A stretch of DNA of 64,000 bases. Source: Phyto melanocephala. Lineage: Eukaryota > Arthropoda > Insecta > Diptera > Rhinophoridae. The DNA lies in the NCBI GenBank assembly GCA_941918925.1, contig OW799234.1, forward strand, positions 123,589,395 through 123,653,394, written 5' to 3'. Of this stretch, positions 1-12,959 are shown one piece after another. The stretch's first letter is position 1. Each line of letters begins with the position of its first letter. Made by a program: the position numbers and the translations under genes. The notes below the pieces were generated by a model, which saw only the letters and a list, made by a program, of their open reading frames with translations, was not told where the DNA came from and made no database searches.

Positions 1-3000
1 TTACTTAATTTCCTTTTAAATATAAGTTTTATGTGAAAGTTCGTTAATATGCAAACAAAAAAGCTTGAAGAATTTTACAACTTTTAGGTAAATGTAAAAA
101 GGTTACTAATATAACAAATAAGTTTTGATTAAAACAAATCTACATGATGTGCAATAAAAAAAATGGTTTAATCTATTAACAAAACGTTTATTGGGCTTGG
201 AAGAGAAAAACTTTGCGGTCGAGTATCCGAATAGGAGAGAAAAAACTCCCTTTTAACAGACTTATGTATATCAAAGGAAAAGGCTAATGACGAGGAAAAC
301 ATAGTGAGTAGCAAGAATGATGATGTCGAGGTGCCAGAAAGTACTTTTAAGCCCGGATAAGCTGCTTTAATTTTTTATAATGTATTATAATAGGTCTTAT
401 GTAAAATGGCTTATAAACGAGATTTAAATATATTAAGATGCTTAAGAAGGCGGGTCGTTGTTAAGGTGATTGAACAAAAGAAAATCACAGATTTGTTCTT
501 ATAATACCTTGAGGTTTTTTCTTCTTTTTTCTTAATAAATTTTGCTTCTAAACCTAACAATGCAAATAAAAAATTTAACATAAGAAACTTATAGGGAAAT
601 TAATTTCCATTCGCAAATATGAGCCATCTTTCAAAAGGGAACTGGCTTGATTTTAAACAGTTCATATTATCCGAGTGCACTGTATTCAAATGTTGTTTTA
701 TATTTTCTAAAGGAAAAAATTAATTTGATGTCAAATTTGATACCAATTCATTTCAAAGGAGTAGTGCTTTAAACAACATAACATTCCTTGACAGGCAAAA
801 TAAGGGCATAAATTAAAAATTAGCAGTAGAAAACAAAAAACTGAATTCCTCAATATTGCATCTTACAACCAAAAACTTTATTAAACACATTAAATATATT
901 CCTCAGATATTAAGGGTTAAGGCGACTAACTAAATCATTGTCCTTATTCATTCAAGCAAATGTTTAATTTAACTAATTTTTAAATTTGTCTGCAAAGGCT
1001 TTTGAAATATCTGTTTTTATTATCTTATTCTTTTGTTTAACATATCCTTAACAACCATAAGGAATTTTCTGAATTTGTCCTTAATCCTTTTTGGTAAAAA
1101 TTGCTTTGTTTAAGTTAAAAATTAATAAAAAAAAATTTTACATCTTGAAAAACACTCACTGTAACTGACAATTAAAGTAGGGAGAAACAAAGAATTCAAA
1201 AAAACAAAACGAAAAAATATACATAAACCAAATGAGGCGAATTAAATAATTCTAGATAAAATCCTTTTAATACGAATTTCAAATTAAACAATAATAAAAA
1301 GGGAAAAAAACGAAAGGATGTGAAGGAAGAAAGAAACTTTATTGTTTACGTTACCACAAACGACAGTTTCATTTAGATTGACATTGAGTCAATATTTTGT
1401 TTTATCTATTTTAAAATAAATCACAATGAAGGTCCCTGTTTGTATGATGGTAAAGAAAAAGGATTTACAATATATATTTAACCATTAGAAAAATGAATAT
1501 ATATTTTGTTGCAATAAGATAACCAAAAACTTATGTAAATTAGGTTTTACATACATACATATACGAAGGTACTTTTAATATTTAAAATGTTTGTTTCCTC
1601 ACACTAACACAACTCAAAGGGAAAGCAGTTAATCAAAAGAAATTAACAATAGTTTTAAAAATACATCAAGGATTTGCCTTCAATAGAAGTGAAGTGATGG
1701 CTGTTTTTTGTTTAAAGTAAAATGATATGAAGTCAGTTTCATGTTAAGGCATGAGATTTTTTCAAGCATAAAAAACTCATAATGATTGATTATTAAAATA
1801 AAGCCTCAAGGGTCTAAAGGATTCCCTTGCGAATACTAGATATAAGTATAAGTAGTAAGTGTAAGTGTGGCTATTAAAGTAGTTCAGAGAAACTTCAGTT
1901 ATTGTGTCAGTAGTGAATAGTTTAATATCAATGAGATAGATAAGTGGTTTTTCGAAGAAGTCTTTTATTAAAAAGACCCTTTTCTTCTGCACAAAAAAAA
2001 TTTAGAACAACTTACACGTTATTAACAAAGTTTAAAAATTCAAGTATTTAAACAGATGCAAAGAGTTTAAAACTATTTTTTTTAACTGTGTTCGGTACTA
2101 AAAATCTCTATTTAAACCTAAGAAAAATCTTTAGTATAAAAACTATAGATTAAGTAGATTTTTTTTGTCGAAACGAAAAATTTCAAGGAAATAGCACATT
2201 GGGTAATAAAATGTCATGCGATCAAAAAACGCTAAAATACAAAACACATTTTATTAAAGTGAAGAAAACAACCAGTTTGATGCCACATGCGATCAGAAAA
2301 CGGCATATTCTTAGGTTTTCTTAAAAAATATTTAAAATTCTTGTTGTCATTCCATAAATTAAACAAAAACACACAGTCAAACAGAATTTTTTGCTGCAGC
2401 ACAGTTCATTTATTTTGCTTCCAGCTGGTTGGGTGCGATTTGAATAAATTTATATTATTTCGAGGACAGCGCAAAAATGTATTTGAAAACAAATAGTAAT
2501 TTGTTTTGTTGTTTTATCCTCTCACCATCTAAGTACATTTTGCTTCATCATCTATTTTCGCTTTCATAATATGGGTTTTTTTTATTGCGTTGTACTTTTG
2601 ATTTTTTGAACAAAATATTAACAATCACATGAGCAAAGTTAAAAAAAGTAAAACACAAAGCACATTTAATTGAATTGAAGAAAACAACCAGTACGTGTAT
2701 AAAAAGAACAACTTCATTAAAAAATCATGATGGTGAGTGGTTTTATTAAAAATAATTTTTGTACACTTGAACAAATTAAGATCCGGCCAAATTAAGCATG
2801 ACCTTTCATTGAGCTTTTGCAAAACGTGCCTAAATTTCGTTCATAAAGAGTTAAAATTTTTTCTTTAAAGCATGAATGGTTGTGGGCTTGTTAACATAGA
2901 CCTTTGACTTACTTATGCCACTCATACAATAAAAAAATCTGGATCATAAATCGAATCGACGAACAGTAATTAATAATTTGAAAAAAAAGAGTTTAAATTC

Positions 3001-3490
3001 TAATCTAATTTTAATAGAAAAAAGGATTATAAGTTGTAAATTTTTTTGTTTGTCGTAAAAAAAAATGTTTGTTTTTTTTACTTTTTTCAATAGGTAGTTC
3101 GATTCGACGAAGTGTAACCTTAATGTACTAAAATTAAGAGTAACCACCCAGGGTTTAACATTCAATGTAGTAATTGATCTGTTTACGGACTATTGGTTAT
3201 TTGAGTCTGTTATTTTTAACGCATCTGGATGAATTGCGGGAATTCTCGCTATTCTTACTTATTTTGAAATAAACTAGTGGCGGGAATAAGCGCTAAATAA
3301 ATTTTCGAAAAGTAAAAAATTATGTTCTTTTTTACCATTGTATTTACAGAATTAGAGCTTTTATAGTGCTGAAAGACCAGCCCTAGTGCATATCACTTAC
3401 ATCAATATTAATTTCTTTACGCAGATAATATTTTGTTATGTTGCTGTATTGATTGCCATTGACAGCCACTGCTTGGCTGATTTAATTTTT
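1..3490. other. AT-rich stretch with no recognised gene
   Basis: No coding region, RNA gene or complete transposon was recognised on either strand. Open frames here stay below about 75 codons and look like chance in AT-rich DNA. The only structure seen is a local duplication: a CATGCGATCA-type segment occurs near 2214 and again near 2286, and a segment containing GAAGAAAACAACCAGT occurs near 2260 and near 2677. Confidence 0.5.
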
Positions 3491-4252
3491 AAACAAGTAA
3501 GAGCGCTATATTCGGCCGTGCCGAATCTTATATACCCTTCACAACGTGTAGTCATGCAATAACAGTAGTTTGTATCACATACATATATAAAAACATCCCA
3601 TTGTAAAGTTATAAATTTACGTAAGTATGTATGTATGTTAAAAAAAAAATTTTAAAAAAAAATTTAAAAAAAAATTTAAAAGAAAAATTTAAAACAAAAA
3701 ATTAAAAAAAAAATAATTAATATAAATAATAAATATAAAACAAAAAAAAGTTAAAGAAAAATAATAGTAATAATATATATAATATATTAAATAAAAAATA
3801 AAAAAAAATTAAAAAAAAATTTTAAATGAATTAAAACAAAAATTCGTTTGGCTCAGCTGGGATTCGATGCCATGCTTACTCTAAGCATTATACATGTTTG
3901 TATGTATGTATGTTGTTGTTGTAATGTCGTTTTTGTGAAAAAAAATCGAGGTGGTCGTGGTTTTTTGCTCATTTCTTAGTTGTTAATGCACCGATGTTTC
4001 TGATTTTCAATACCGATCTACTCTCGAATATTTCTGATATTTTAATACCTCACTTGGGTCCAGGCGATATCGGGGGGCTTCAAAAAGTTGATTTCAACAT
4101 ACACACGGACTGACTGACAGAGCTTAATCGACTCCCCTTTTCATAAGCTTTCAGAAAATATATACTTTATGGGGTCGGAAATGAAAATTGTAGAAATTTC
4201 ACACGGAAAGACAAACCTATATATACCTTTTTTCACTGTGTGAGGGGTATAA
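3491..4252 (-). mobile_element. INE-1/DINE-1-like element, short type, near full length
   Basis: Non-coding element seen in several copies here. Its right end (3491 side) carries the hairpin ATTCGGC-CGT-GCCGAAT followed by TATACCC. Its left end (4200-4252) carries an imperfect inverted repeat ending in GGGTATAA. The core reads, on the minus strand, TTTCCGACCCCATAAAG, GAGTCGATTAAG and tandem GTC(C)-type motifs, as in Drosophila INE-1 (from memory). A 190-bp A/T-only tract lies at 3640-3835. The copy at 18888-19670 matches it over its whole length in the opposite orientation. It encodes no protein; mobilisation by a Helitron/Helentron is known for the family and is not visible here. Confidence 0.8.
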
Positions 4253-5792
4253 AAAAGTATGACCATGCAGTAATACTTACAGATTCATTTTGGTTCTCCA
4301 AATGTTATTAAAGATTTACCGATTAGCAGGATTTTACTCGAAAAATTCGCATTACTTAGTTTGATGAAAGAGCCAATCAACTAACTCTTTTTGATGTTTG
4401 TGGTCATTGGGTGATTTTAATGCTGTACCGATGGAGACCCACAACTTTTACGCTGGAATTTTTAGTTCGTTTCCGTGACATCGATTTGATGTTTCGGATT
4501 TTTTATCAATACTCTCACTAACTGCTTGCATGTTGACATTTTAGCTGCTGGCCAGCTGGAGGTTACTTGAAAAATAATATTTTTTAAATGAAACAACCAG
4601 ACATTTGACCAACCCTTGTGGATAATATTGGGCTACATGGTCCATTTTAGCCAAAAGGAGTACTTACAGCATGGTCCTATGTAATGCAGTCAGAAACCAT
4701 AACAGTTTTAAACAAGATATTGTAGTTAAATGCCAAGTGTTTGTGTTTTAACGATTACATATATTGTTGTCAAGACGTGTGTAATGGTAGTGACAAAGAG
4801 TAGTTTTGAGACTACTCCGATGGGTTATATGGTCCAGCCCTAGGACATCGTAATGTTAAATCGACCATGTTTTCTCCATACATTTGGGTGATCTTTGGAT
4901 AAGTCCTAGTTTATTACAGAGTATACTTTATATGCGTGTATGGATTAGAGATCTGCAACGAATACGTATTAAAAAGTCTTCACTACTTATATGCACTTTT
5001 AAATGAAAGGTACTTACAGTACTCATATTCATCAACACGTATGACTTAGCTGATTGCTATTGTCGTTCATGCAAAATAAAAAGACGACCAAAAGCAAGTA
5101 TGACTCACGTAGTCATTATGATGTTGTGTGTTTTAATTTGCCAGATAACAATTTGGCATTCACCATAATAATTGTGGATTGTTAAAAAAATATAGAATTT
5201 AAATTTAACAAAATAATACAAAAACATCAAGCTCAGTTAAATTTCAATGATTTATACGCACTTATACTCAAATTTTATGACTCACTATGAATATTGAAAA
5301 AACGACTCTAAGCCGATCACTGGTATGGACTAGTCGCGTTATCTGCAGGGACTACGCAACATATGTGTGTATGAATGTACGTTTGTATGCACATAGTTAG
5401 ACAAAATAAATCAAACGCTTGTATATGAAATAAGTTGTTAATGTTAAGCACAAAATTTCGAACAAGTCATAAAGTATTAATAAAAAATTAACGATAGATC
5501 CGATATGTATTAAAAAGTGCTAAAAATTGTTTTCACTTGCCGTAAAAAATATTTTCTAAAATTTCGTTAAGCTTTTGCAAAGCAATTGCGTTTAAGTGTA
5601 ATAAATTAATTTTGGACATGTTTGACATGTTTGTCATTTTGATGTTTGTGACGAACGAGTTGCTATAACTTTTACGTACTTTAACATAATATGTTCATAA
5701 TCTGTTTGTTGTTGTTGCTATTGTGGTTACTGTCATGTTGAGATGTATTTTTTATGATATTCGCTGTCACATAAAAGATGTTTTTATAGACA
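4253..5792. other. unrecognised intergenic or intronic sequence
   Basis: No open frame of note and no recognised repeat. Base composition is a little less AT-rich around 4400-4900 than in the neighbouring stretches, which may mark an old unrecognised transposon, but no protein similarity was seen in six frames. Confidence 0.4.
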
Positions 5793-5809
5793 CCCCCCCC
5801 CCCCCCCCC
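5793..5809. repeat. C17 homopolymer tract
   Basis: Seventeen consecutive C residues followed by TACCCTAAC. The minus strand is therefore G17, which could form a G-quadruplex. It stands out in an AT-rich region. Confidence 0.95.
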
Positions 5810-8245
5810 TACCCTAACTTCCCTAAAATCCTAAATATTCTCGCTGATATACATACATAAATATTTTCCCGCTTAACATTAATTTACAATTTTATTTCTG
5901 CTTAGGAAACATTTAAAATCAAATAAGTTGCCAGCCAGCTGTATGCACCTCAGGGAAGAGTTTGCTTTTATGGCGTGTTTTATTTTCGCCATTCGACTTA
6001 TTACTAATATTTATCCAAGTTATAAAATTTGTTATTTCGTCTATAAAATGATTTAATTTGTTTTGTTTTTTGTTATTGTAGTTGTTTTATTGTTGCTGTA
6101 ATTATGTTTTTTTTTATGTGTGTGTAGAGGGCTGGCGAAATTGCTGTTTTATTTCTCCGTATGTCTGCCGCTCTGTCTGAATTTTAATACATTTTTTATT
6201 TTACTTTGTGGACATTGTGTACATGCTCTGTACTTTTATGCTTTTCAATTAAGGCGTTAAATGTACAGAAAATAAATTAATGATTTAAAGTATATTTGAG
6301 TTGAGAGAAAGAATTCTGCAAGTAAAAATAAAATCAGACAAACTTAGAGGTTAATAAGCGTAAAATTGGTAATTTAGTTTAAGGGTTAAGGATCTTTTTA
6401 TCCACACTGTGCTCTTTTTAGTAAGACTCAATTAACTTTCATTTTATCATCTTTTAAAAGTTAAATTAACGTATCATACCCTTCGCCCTTGCGACTATTT
6501 GACAGTGATTATAAATAAGTTTTTTATTCCGTATGTTAAGACGACTAAATGCACTATAAAATCGTGATTATTACAACTTACTGACACCCTTACGTTTTGT
6601 CCATCTATCAGCGGAAAAAAATTTTACGGTCAAACTGTTGCTTTAGAGTTTAAATAAATATCACCCTACACGAAAAAATATATCTAAGAACATTATTCTT
6701 TGATTAAGTTATATGACTGTGGTTAAAAGCAATAGGTTGGGTGTTTTTCTTTTCTTTTTTTATGGCGTAGAATACGTCTTACCTTACGGTATAGGGAGTC
6801 ATGTCGGATTGTTATTGTTGTAATCTTTATTTCATTGATTATGAGGAAACGGCGAGATAACTTTTTTTAAAAATTTTTTTGTAGGTAAATGAAGATGTTA
6901 TCTTTCGTTTGATATACATTTCATATTGGTTGATATCTTCCTAATATTTAAATTTCTCAAATGAAAATTGTTTAAACACATACACTCAAACATATGTGTG
7001 GTGTTTGGTTGATTGTTTGAGTTTGTATTATAAACACAAACTATGCTGCTGTTTCAGTGTGGACACAAACCTTCGGCTGTTGTTTTGATTGATGAAATAT
7101 TGAAATTTCGTATATTTACTTATGTATTTAAGTGAAACAATATGTTAAATGTGAATTTGAATTTAACATAGATATATAATTATAAAAAATATATGAAAAA
7201 ATTAATTCATTCATTTTTATGTTTAATAAAAGTGCTGCCAAGTAAGCAAAATAACAATACTGCTTGATGCTGTTTGACAGCAGTAACTATCAAATAAATA
7301 AATAAATTCATTTGCTTATATTATTTATCATTTATTGTTATGTATGTTTTCTGTCTTATCGGATGGCGTATTCTACGTTAAACTTAATGCTGTTTTTTTT
7401 TGTTGTTAAATTTATATATTCAGACAGAGGATGAAGCGGATATACTTTATGGATATTTAGAAAAATTGTGATAAAGTATTCTCAGACAAGCGGTTAATAT
7501 TGCTAGTCTATGGCGACCTTATTGTTTTTTTGACTGCTTCTTTTTAATCTTTTCGCATCACAAACAACACAGTTAGGCAGCACATCTAAATAATTAAAAT
7601 TTTTTTTTATCAAAATGCGCTTATGCAAATATTTTGCGTTGTAATAAATAAATGACCGGCACAATGACTCTTTAAGATCATCTTTGAAACATTCGGTAAA
7701 ACACATTAACGTACATGTGAGTCAACGAATCGTCAAAGATAATCGCATAAATTTAGCGGAGACACCGAGTAAGTCAATTGTTTACCGATAACAAGAACAC
7801 ACGCATTTGCCGACACAAAATTTATGATTCGGGATTTGAGTCTGCAACCGTGAGGCATAAGACCCACTAAGGAGCTTAAAGTTAATGGATTAATGGGGAC
7901 GCTGCTTGTGCTTGTGTCCTAGGATGCCTTTCCAGTGTTTTTAATTTGTTTTTTTTTTTAAAACCCTAATACCTCTCAATGAACCGAGTTAGGTGCATTT
8001 GCCTCCCATGGTATAAAAGGCGTTTTTTTTTGCCCAAAATAGGATGATGCCAAATTGGGGCCAGAATTATGAACACTCTGTGCTGTTTTAAGAAAGGTAA
8101 AAACCGCTTTTGTATCGTAGATATATTTAATTATATATTTCTGCGTTTGTCATGCCTGACGTCACAAATAATTATATTTTTTTTTGCCACAACTGGAAAC
8201 TGGAAATGGCTTGCCTAACAAGAAAAAGTTGGGAATGTAGCAGTT
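5810..8245. other. unrecognised AT-rich sequence
   Basis: No gene recognised. A fragment ATACCCTTCGCCC near 6475 may be the end of an INE-1-like element. A short inverted pair, CGTAGAATACG near 6765 and CGTATTCTACG near 7369, encloses about 600 bp but has no other sign of a transposon. A minus-strand frame at 7503-7706 contains CVVCDAKRLKR, too little to assign. Confidence 0.4.
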
Positions 8246-8249
8246 GTTG

Positions 8250-8920
8250 TGCAGCTCATTTGTGTCCATCGTATTGATCTCTTACTGATACGTGTATCAG
8301 AATAGAAGTAGAAATAATATAATTAATTATTAGGGTTAGAAAACGATTAGGAGAGAAAGATCCACGGTCTCCAGGGAACCACCCCGAACGTCTTATTAAG
8401 ATTTCAATTTCGGCAAGGCTTATTGATGCCATCTTTGACAGGCTGAAGGCCACGAAAATATTCTTCGGGTATTATGTGACACAGTAATTGGTATAAGGTT
8501 TTCATCCTCCTCTTTATCTAAACAACTCTACAGATGTTATTTTAAGGTATTCCCAATCTCCTAGCAAAACTGCAGTGTTCAGTCAGCGTAGCCACAATAT
8601 CCTTCAGCCATTTTCTGTCAAAACCTAAAAGCCGTTTGGTAGGCTGAGGAGATCTAGTCCTGGCCATTTCATCCTCGCAATATTACACGCAGAGGCATTC
8701 ATCAGTTTTTTCTGTAACGATATGTGAAGATACATATCTTTAAGAATTTTGGCAAGCAGAAAGCTACATACTACAGTAGTGATCGGCAGATCGATCATTA
8801 AGTAATGCGACCCTCTTGGCGAGAACATCAGCTCTGCAGTTCGCATCACTGGTTCCGTGTCTGCGCAACCATACAAAAGTTATGTTGGAATGCATCGCAA
8901 TCTAAATTGAGGGAATTCCT
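8250..8920 (-). pseudogene. non-LTR retrotransposon 3' part (RNase H and C-terminal region), decayed
   Basis: Read on the minus strand in shifting frames, this contains the end of an RNase H domain (NCRADVLAKR, about 8812-8850), then a segment KRLLGFDRK..LKDIVATLTEHC..RRLGIP (about 8550-8640) that corresponds to the conserved ALTGHW/C-type block after RNase H in I-group LINEs, and finally a C-terminal block ending SLAEIEILIRRSGWFPGDRG (about 8365-8425). Frameshifts and stops separate all three, so it is dead. The layout matches the LINE fragments at 25560-26080 and 28236-28740, though it looks more diverged. Which clade (I, LOA or R1-like) cannot be settled from the 3' end alone. Confidence 0.75.
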
Positions 8921-9157
8921 GAACGATTTGAGATGTCGAGTAGACATTAATTAAGAACTATTAGGTTGAACTCTGGCCTGTTGGCAAAAACCCTGAAATT
9001 CCTATGGAATACCTTATATTACATCAGCCAGTGTGTCGCTCGTTTAATCTCAGATATTTTAACCTAAAGTATGCAGCATTCGTGCGAATGTCTGAAAGAT
9101 ATTTGCACTTCTTCCTGTCTGATATAGACGACTTCTTGGGAAATTTTCTTTGTTTTT

Positions 9158-9448
9158 TTATCCGGCATTGTTCTTAAACATAACCTTGTCCATCAACCAG
9201 CTTAAATTTTTGACCCGGAAGTTGTGAATGGTCTGCCAGTACATGAACTGAATTTTTTTGTTCGTTATTTTGCTTCTTAGATCTTTACCACATTGCGATC
9301 TGTAACTTTCATTAGCATTAGCTTTGGCTCTGCCCACAAAAGAATCAGCGTTATTAACTTTAAGAACTGTTTTGTTGATAGAAGTGTTCGAAGCTTTTAT
9401 CCATCGTCTTTTCCCATAATTTGGACGTTTTCTTTTCTTTCTAATCAA
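9158..9448 (-). other. unrecognised 96-codon open frame
   Basis: A lysine/arginine/asparagine-rich frame beginning MIRKKRKRPNYGKRRW. No domain, signal peptide or membrane segment was recognised. It lies between a LINE remnant and an INE-1-like fragment, so it may be part of an unidentified transposon or simply chance. Listed because it is one of the longer frames in this part and has a basic N-terminus. Confidence 0.15.
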
Positions 9449-9714
9449 ATTCTATTTTTCAATGTTCAAGTCTTTCTTATACTATTGAATGACTTTTGAA
9501 ATAGCGTGGCGTTGAACATTTTGAAATTTTTTGAAAGTCTATATTGAACTTTTTTGAAAAGTTTAATTATTTTTTCATGCCGATTTCTTTGTCGATAGTT
9601 GTCCCATTGGACCAAGATTTTCTGTAAATCTTGCCAATGGTACATATCTTACATATGCTTACATCGCAGCTCGTAATGTTATGTAGGGACATTTAATAAG
9701 AAAATTTTCGAAAG

Positions 9715-9845
9715 TCCATCGGATAAAGAAATACCATCTAACATGCTGAGGTATACGGAGGAGCTTCAAAAAGTTGATTTCTGCATACACAGACAGGCGG
9801 ACATATGTACTTAGATAAATCGACTTCTTTATCTATAGGGATTTA
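9715..9845 (-). repeat. INE-1-like fragment
   Basis: Contains GGAGCTTCAAAAAGTTGATTT, CATACACAGACAG and AAATCGACTTC, matching the internal part of the elements at 3491-4252 and 54831-55512. Both termini are missing. Confidence 0.65.
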
Positions 9846-11499
9846 AGATGCATATAAACTTAATGCTGTTTCAAATAAATACTGCAAGAATTACAAAGTA
9901 TAAGTTTTGGCTGGAATGGTGTGTACAAGTTTTTTTTACTCACCCTTTATGTTCACATTAAGCAAACATTTGTTCAGATAAATGTAACTACTATTTTTAA
10001 TAAATATTTATTGATTGTATTTGACTTTTCCTACACCAATTATTGCTAAAATATAAATCTTAAAATACATTGAAATTGCAATTGGTTGAATTAAAGAAAA
10101 AAAAAAACAAATTTTTAAATAAAGGTTAATCTCGTTCATCCAAATATTTGCCGAATATGAACATTACTTTAGCTAGACGACTATATGAGGGATTCGGTAT
10201 AGTTTCGTTTAAACTCAACTAATCTTATGTTTTTCATAAATGTAAATGAAATAGTCAAACATTTGTTTACATTGATATGAAAAAAAATGTCTTCTTTTGC
10301 TTTTCAGTCATTTATCATTAGATTTCTGAAATCTTCCAACGTAAACACACATGTACAACTTTCAGTGCCTTTCAAAGAGAGAAAATAAGAAAACACACGA
10401 ACAAATTTGTTTTCAAACCCCTTCACTTTGAACGAAATGACTAATTTGTTTCCGTTAATGCGGTTAAACAAAAGTTTTGTTGAGAAGAATATGAAAAACA
10501 ACATTAAAAATTTTAAGATTTTCTTTAAAAATAAATAGAAAGAGATTCAAACTAATTACACAAACTCATGATCAGAAGGATGGTAAAGAACAGCCAAAGA
10601 AAATCAAAACCAGAATGATTGACAAGCCAGAAGTTTATAGCAGAATCAGGCAAAAGAATAAGAAATTACTTAACACAGATTTAAAAAAGAATAAGTACAA
10701 AGAATAAGATAAATTTGACAGCTAAATTTGCTACACAAAATGTAGAATAAAATTTGTAATTTTAGAAATACAAAAGATTGATTTAATGATGCCACAAAAT
10801 GCGTAAGACAAAAATCTACATACATTTCCCCTTTCTTTAAAGCATAACTTATATTTAAATTTAAAACAAAACAACAACAAAAAACATAAGTAAAAGTAAT
10901 ATATTCCGCCGAGCTGATTCTTAATATACCCTTCACACTTATGATTCACAACTACAAGCATATGCATAAAGTTCAACTTCGCATTACATACACTAGTACC
11001 AGCGTTGTCAGCGCGATGCGTTTAGCACTTTTTTTGGTGCTCTTATAAATGTGTTGTGCAAAGAATGTCTAAATAGGTGCGCAGTGTGCTTTTGCTAAAT
11101 TTAGGGTCGTTTCTAAAGTTTTGTTGGCCCCAAAGCATATCTAACACAAGATGTGTATTTCAGTGCGAGCAAAAAATATTTGTTCAGAAAAATACACCCG
11201 TTTCAATACCATTTATTTCAACATTGCAACACAACAAGCACTTAAGCATTAAACACATAGATGACAGCAGGCTACACAGCTACACGACTACAACGGTAGT
11301 TGGCTGCAATCGTTGCCGTGACGTCAGCTACTTATTTATATAGAAGACGACAGCAACAGCTGTTTATTAAATAAATGTGCATTACAGTGGTGCCACTTAA
11401 AGTATTTCACTTTCTTAAAAATAAGATCGATTGTTGTAAAAGTACGTATACCAATTACAAATTTAAAAACAAATAAATTTATGTTTTAAAACCATGTTA
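9846..11499. other. unrecognised AT-rich sequence
   Basis: No gene recognised. At 10905-10945 a short stretch (GCCGAGCTG..TTCTTAATATACCCTTCAC) looks like the terminal hairpin end of an INE-1-like element. The stretch 10985-11345 is less AT-rich and has an 88-codon plus-strand frame (11077-11343) without recognisable features. Confidence 0.4.
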
Positions 11500-12010
11500 T
11501 CTATATATATAAAAATCAATGTGTGTTTGTATGTTTGTATGTTTGTTTGTGCTTTATAGAGGATTAAAGGGCTGGACCGATTTCCTTAAAATTTTCACAG
11601 AATCTTTCTGTATGTCTGGAAGGAACTATAGACTATACTTTGGTTTGAAATTGTAAGTGGGCGGGGTGCCACGTCCTATTAAAAAATAAGTATTAAATAT
11701 TATATATCACGAGAGTAAATGCAACTAGAGTCTTCAAATTAAGTACGGTAAACTTTGATATCCACACAAACACTTGGGTAAAAAATGAGCGGACTTTGAA
11801 CAGTAGGCGTGGCCACATGAATTGAATACTAAATTTCGTATATTTGGAAAAGGATATCGATTAGAGTACTAGAATTTTGCAAGAGCAACTTTGACACCAA
11901 AATGAACATTTAGGCAAGAAATAGGTACATTAACAATAGTGGGCGTGGCACCTGAAATATGAATTAAATACTTAAATTTGGGGTGGCGAAGCACACCGGG
12001 TATTGGCTAG
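11500..12010 (+). mobile_element. non-autonomous Helitron, complete ends
   Basis: The element begins TCTATATATATAAAAATC directly after an A and ends in GGCTAG directly before a T, the A|TC...CTRR|T arrangement of Helitrons. Just before the 3' end is GGTGGCGAAGCACACC, able to form the short GGTG/CACC hairpin expected about 10 bases from CTAG. Inside are motifs GGGCGTGGC and GTGGGCGGGGTGCCACG, shared in style with the other three Helitrons here. At 511 bp it is too short for a Rep-helicase and has no open frame, so it depends on an autonomous partner elsewhere. Confidence 0.85.
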
Positions 12011-12540
12011 TTTTTAATTTAAATAAAATTAGGTATTTTTAATCTCATATAAATTTAACATGTTTTGTTATATTGACATCACTGAATCTGCTTATTGCCG
12101 CTTACAAAAATAGAAATTAGCCTAAGTGGGCGCCACCGCAAAAATGTAGCGGTGCAGTCGTGCTGCTGTGTTGGCTTCAAAATAATCGTCTCTATATAAA
12201 CGCATGTATTTTATTTTTGACATATTGTAGTCGGCATCCTGCTGTCGTCTTTGTGTTTATAGCATTAAGATGTTTATTAACCCTTTCACGTTCATAAGGA
12301 ATATAGAGTTATTTTTTTTAAATCAAATCGATTTTTTTAATTGATATTTTTACAAAATAAGCTAAAATTGCAAAGAAATAAAAATCTCGCCATGAGATTT
12401 TGTGGAATTGCGGAGAAAATATTTTTCCCAATGGACGATAAAGATGGATAAATTTATTTTAGTTTTTTGATATTTTATAAATAATTTTACAAATAAAAAA
12501 ATTCAATGTAATAATATAGTTTTGGAAATACGAAACTAAT
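12011..12540. other. unrecognised sequence
   Basis: No gene recognised. A less AT-rich patch at 12120-12215 (GTGGGCGCCACCGC and neighbours) stands out but matches nothing I can name. Confidence 0.4.
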
Positions 12541-12870
12541 TGCGGTGTTCTGAAAAGGCACCTCACCTTTAACAGTCTTTCACATCTTAGCAGACTGCCC
12601 AGTCCTATCTATTTGCAACTCTTCCAACATTATTGATTTGTTAAAATTTCCATCCAATAACAACATTAACAAAATCTTTAAATTTAAAAAAAAACTATCC
12701 CTGCATAACCAAATTTAATATTAAAATTCCCATTATTTTAATATCCCATTTACTTAAAACAAAAAAAAAATACCAAGCCGATAGCCTTCGTCGCTAGTGC
12801 TCTTAGCTTCTAGATTAATTGTAATTTTAATTATAATAAATATGAAAATAAATAAATAAAAAATAGCCTA
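12541..12870 (+). pseudogene. 3' end of a Jockey-like non-LTR retrotransposon
   Basis: From 12554 a plus-strand frame of 54 codons plus stop (TAA 12716-12718) reads KGTSPLTVFHILADCPVLS and continues to KKLSLHNQI. The pattern of a turn, then H-L-DCP-L, is the conserved C-terminal block that follows the reverse transcriptase in Jockey-type LINEs. The 3' UTR contains AAGCCGATAGCCTTCGTCGC and ends in an A-rich tail (AAATAAATAAATAAAAAAT, about 12840-12868). Everything upstream is missing, the usual 5' truncation. Whether it is the same family as the RT relic at 50450-51060 cannot be decided, since the two do not overlap. Confidence 0.75.
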
Positions 12871-12959
12871 TCAGCAAATATGTTTACGCGATCAAACTCA
12901 TAATTACTTTCGTAATAGTTGTGAGGTGTATAAGAGCCACTTGTCTATCTGAAAACAGG

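Noticed and set aside
6765..7379. Transposon bounded by CGTAGAATACG inverted pair
   Set aside because: Only 11 bases pair, with no target duplication or further end similarity.
7990..8030. TATAAAAGG as a core promoter
   Set aside because: No initiator, open frame or exon follows; such strings are expected by chance in AT-rich DNA.
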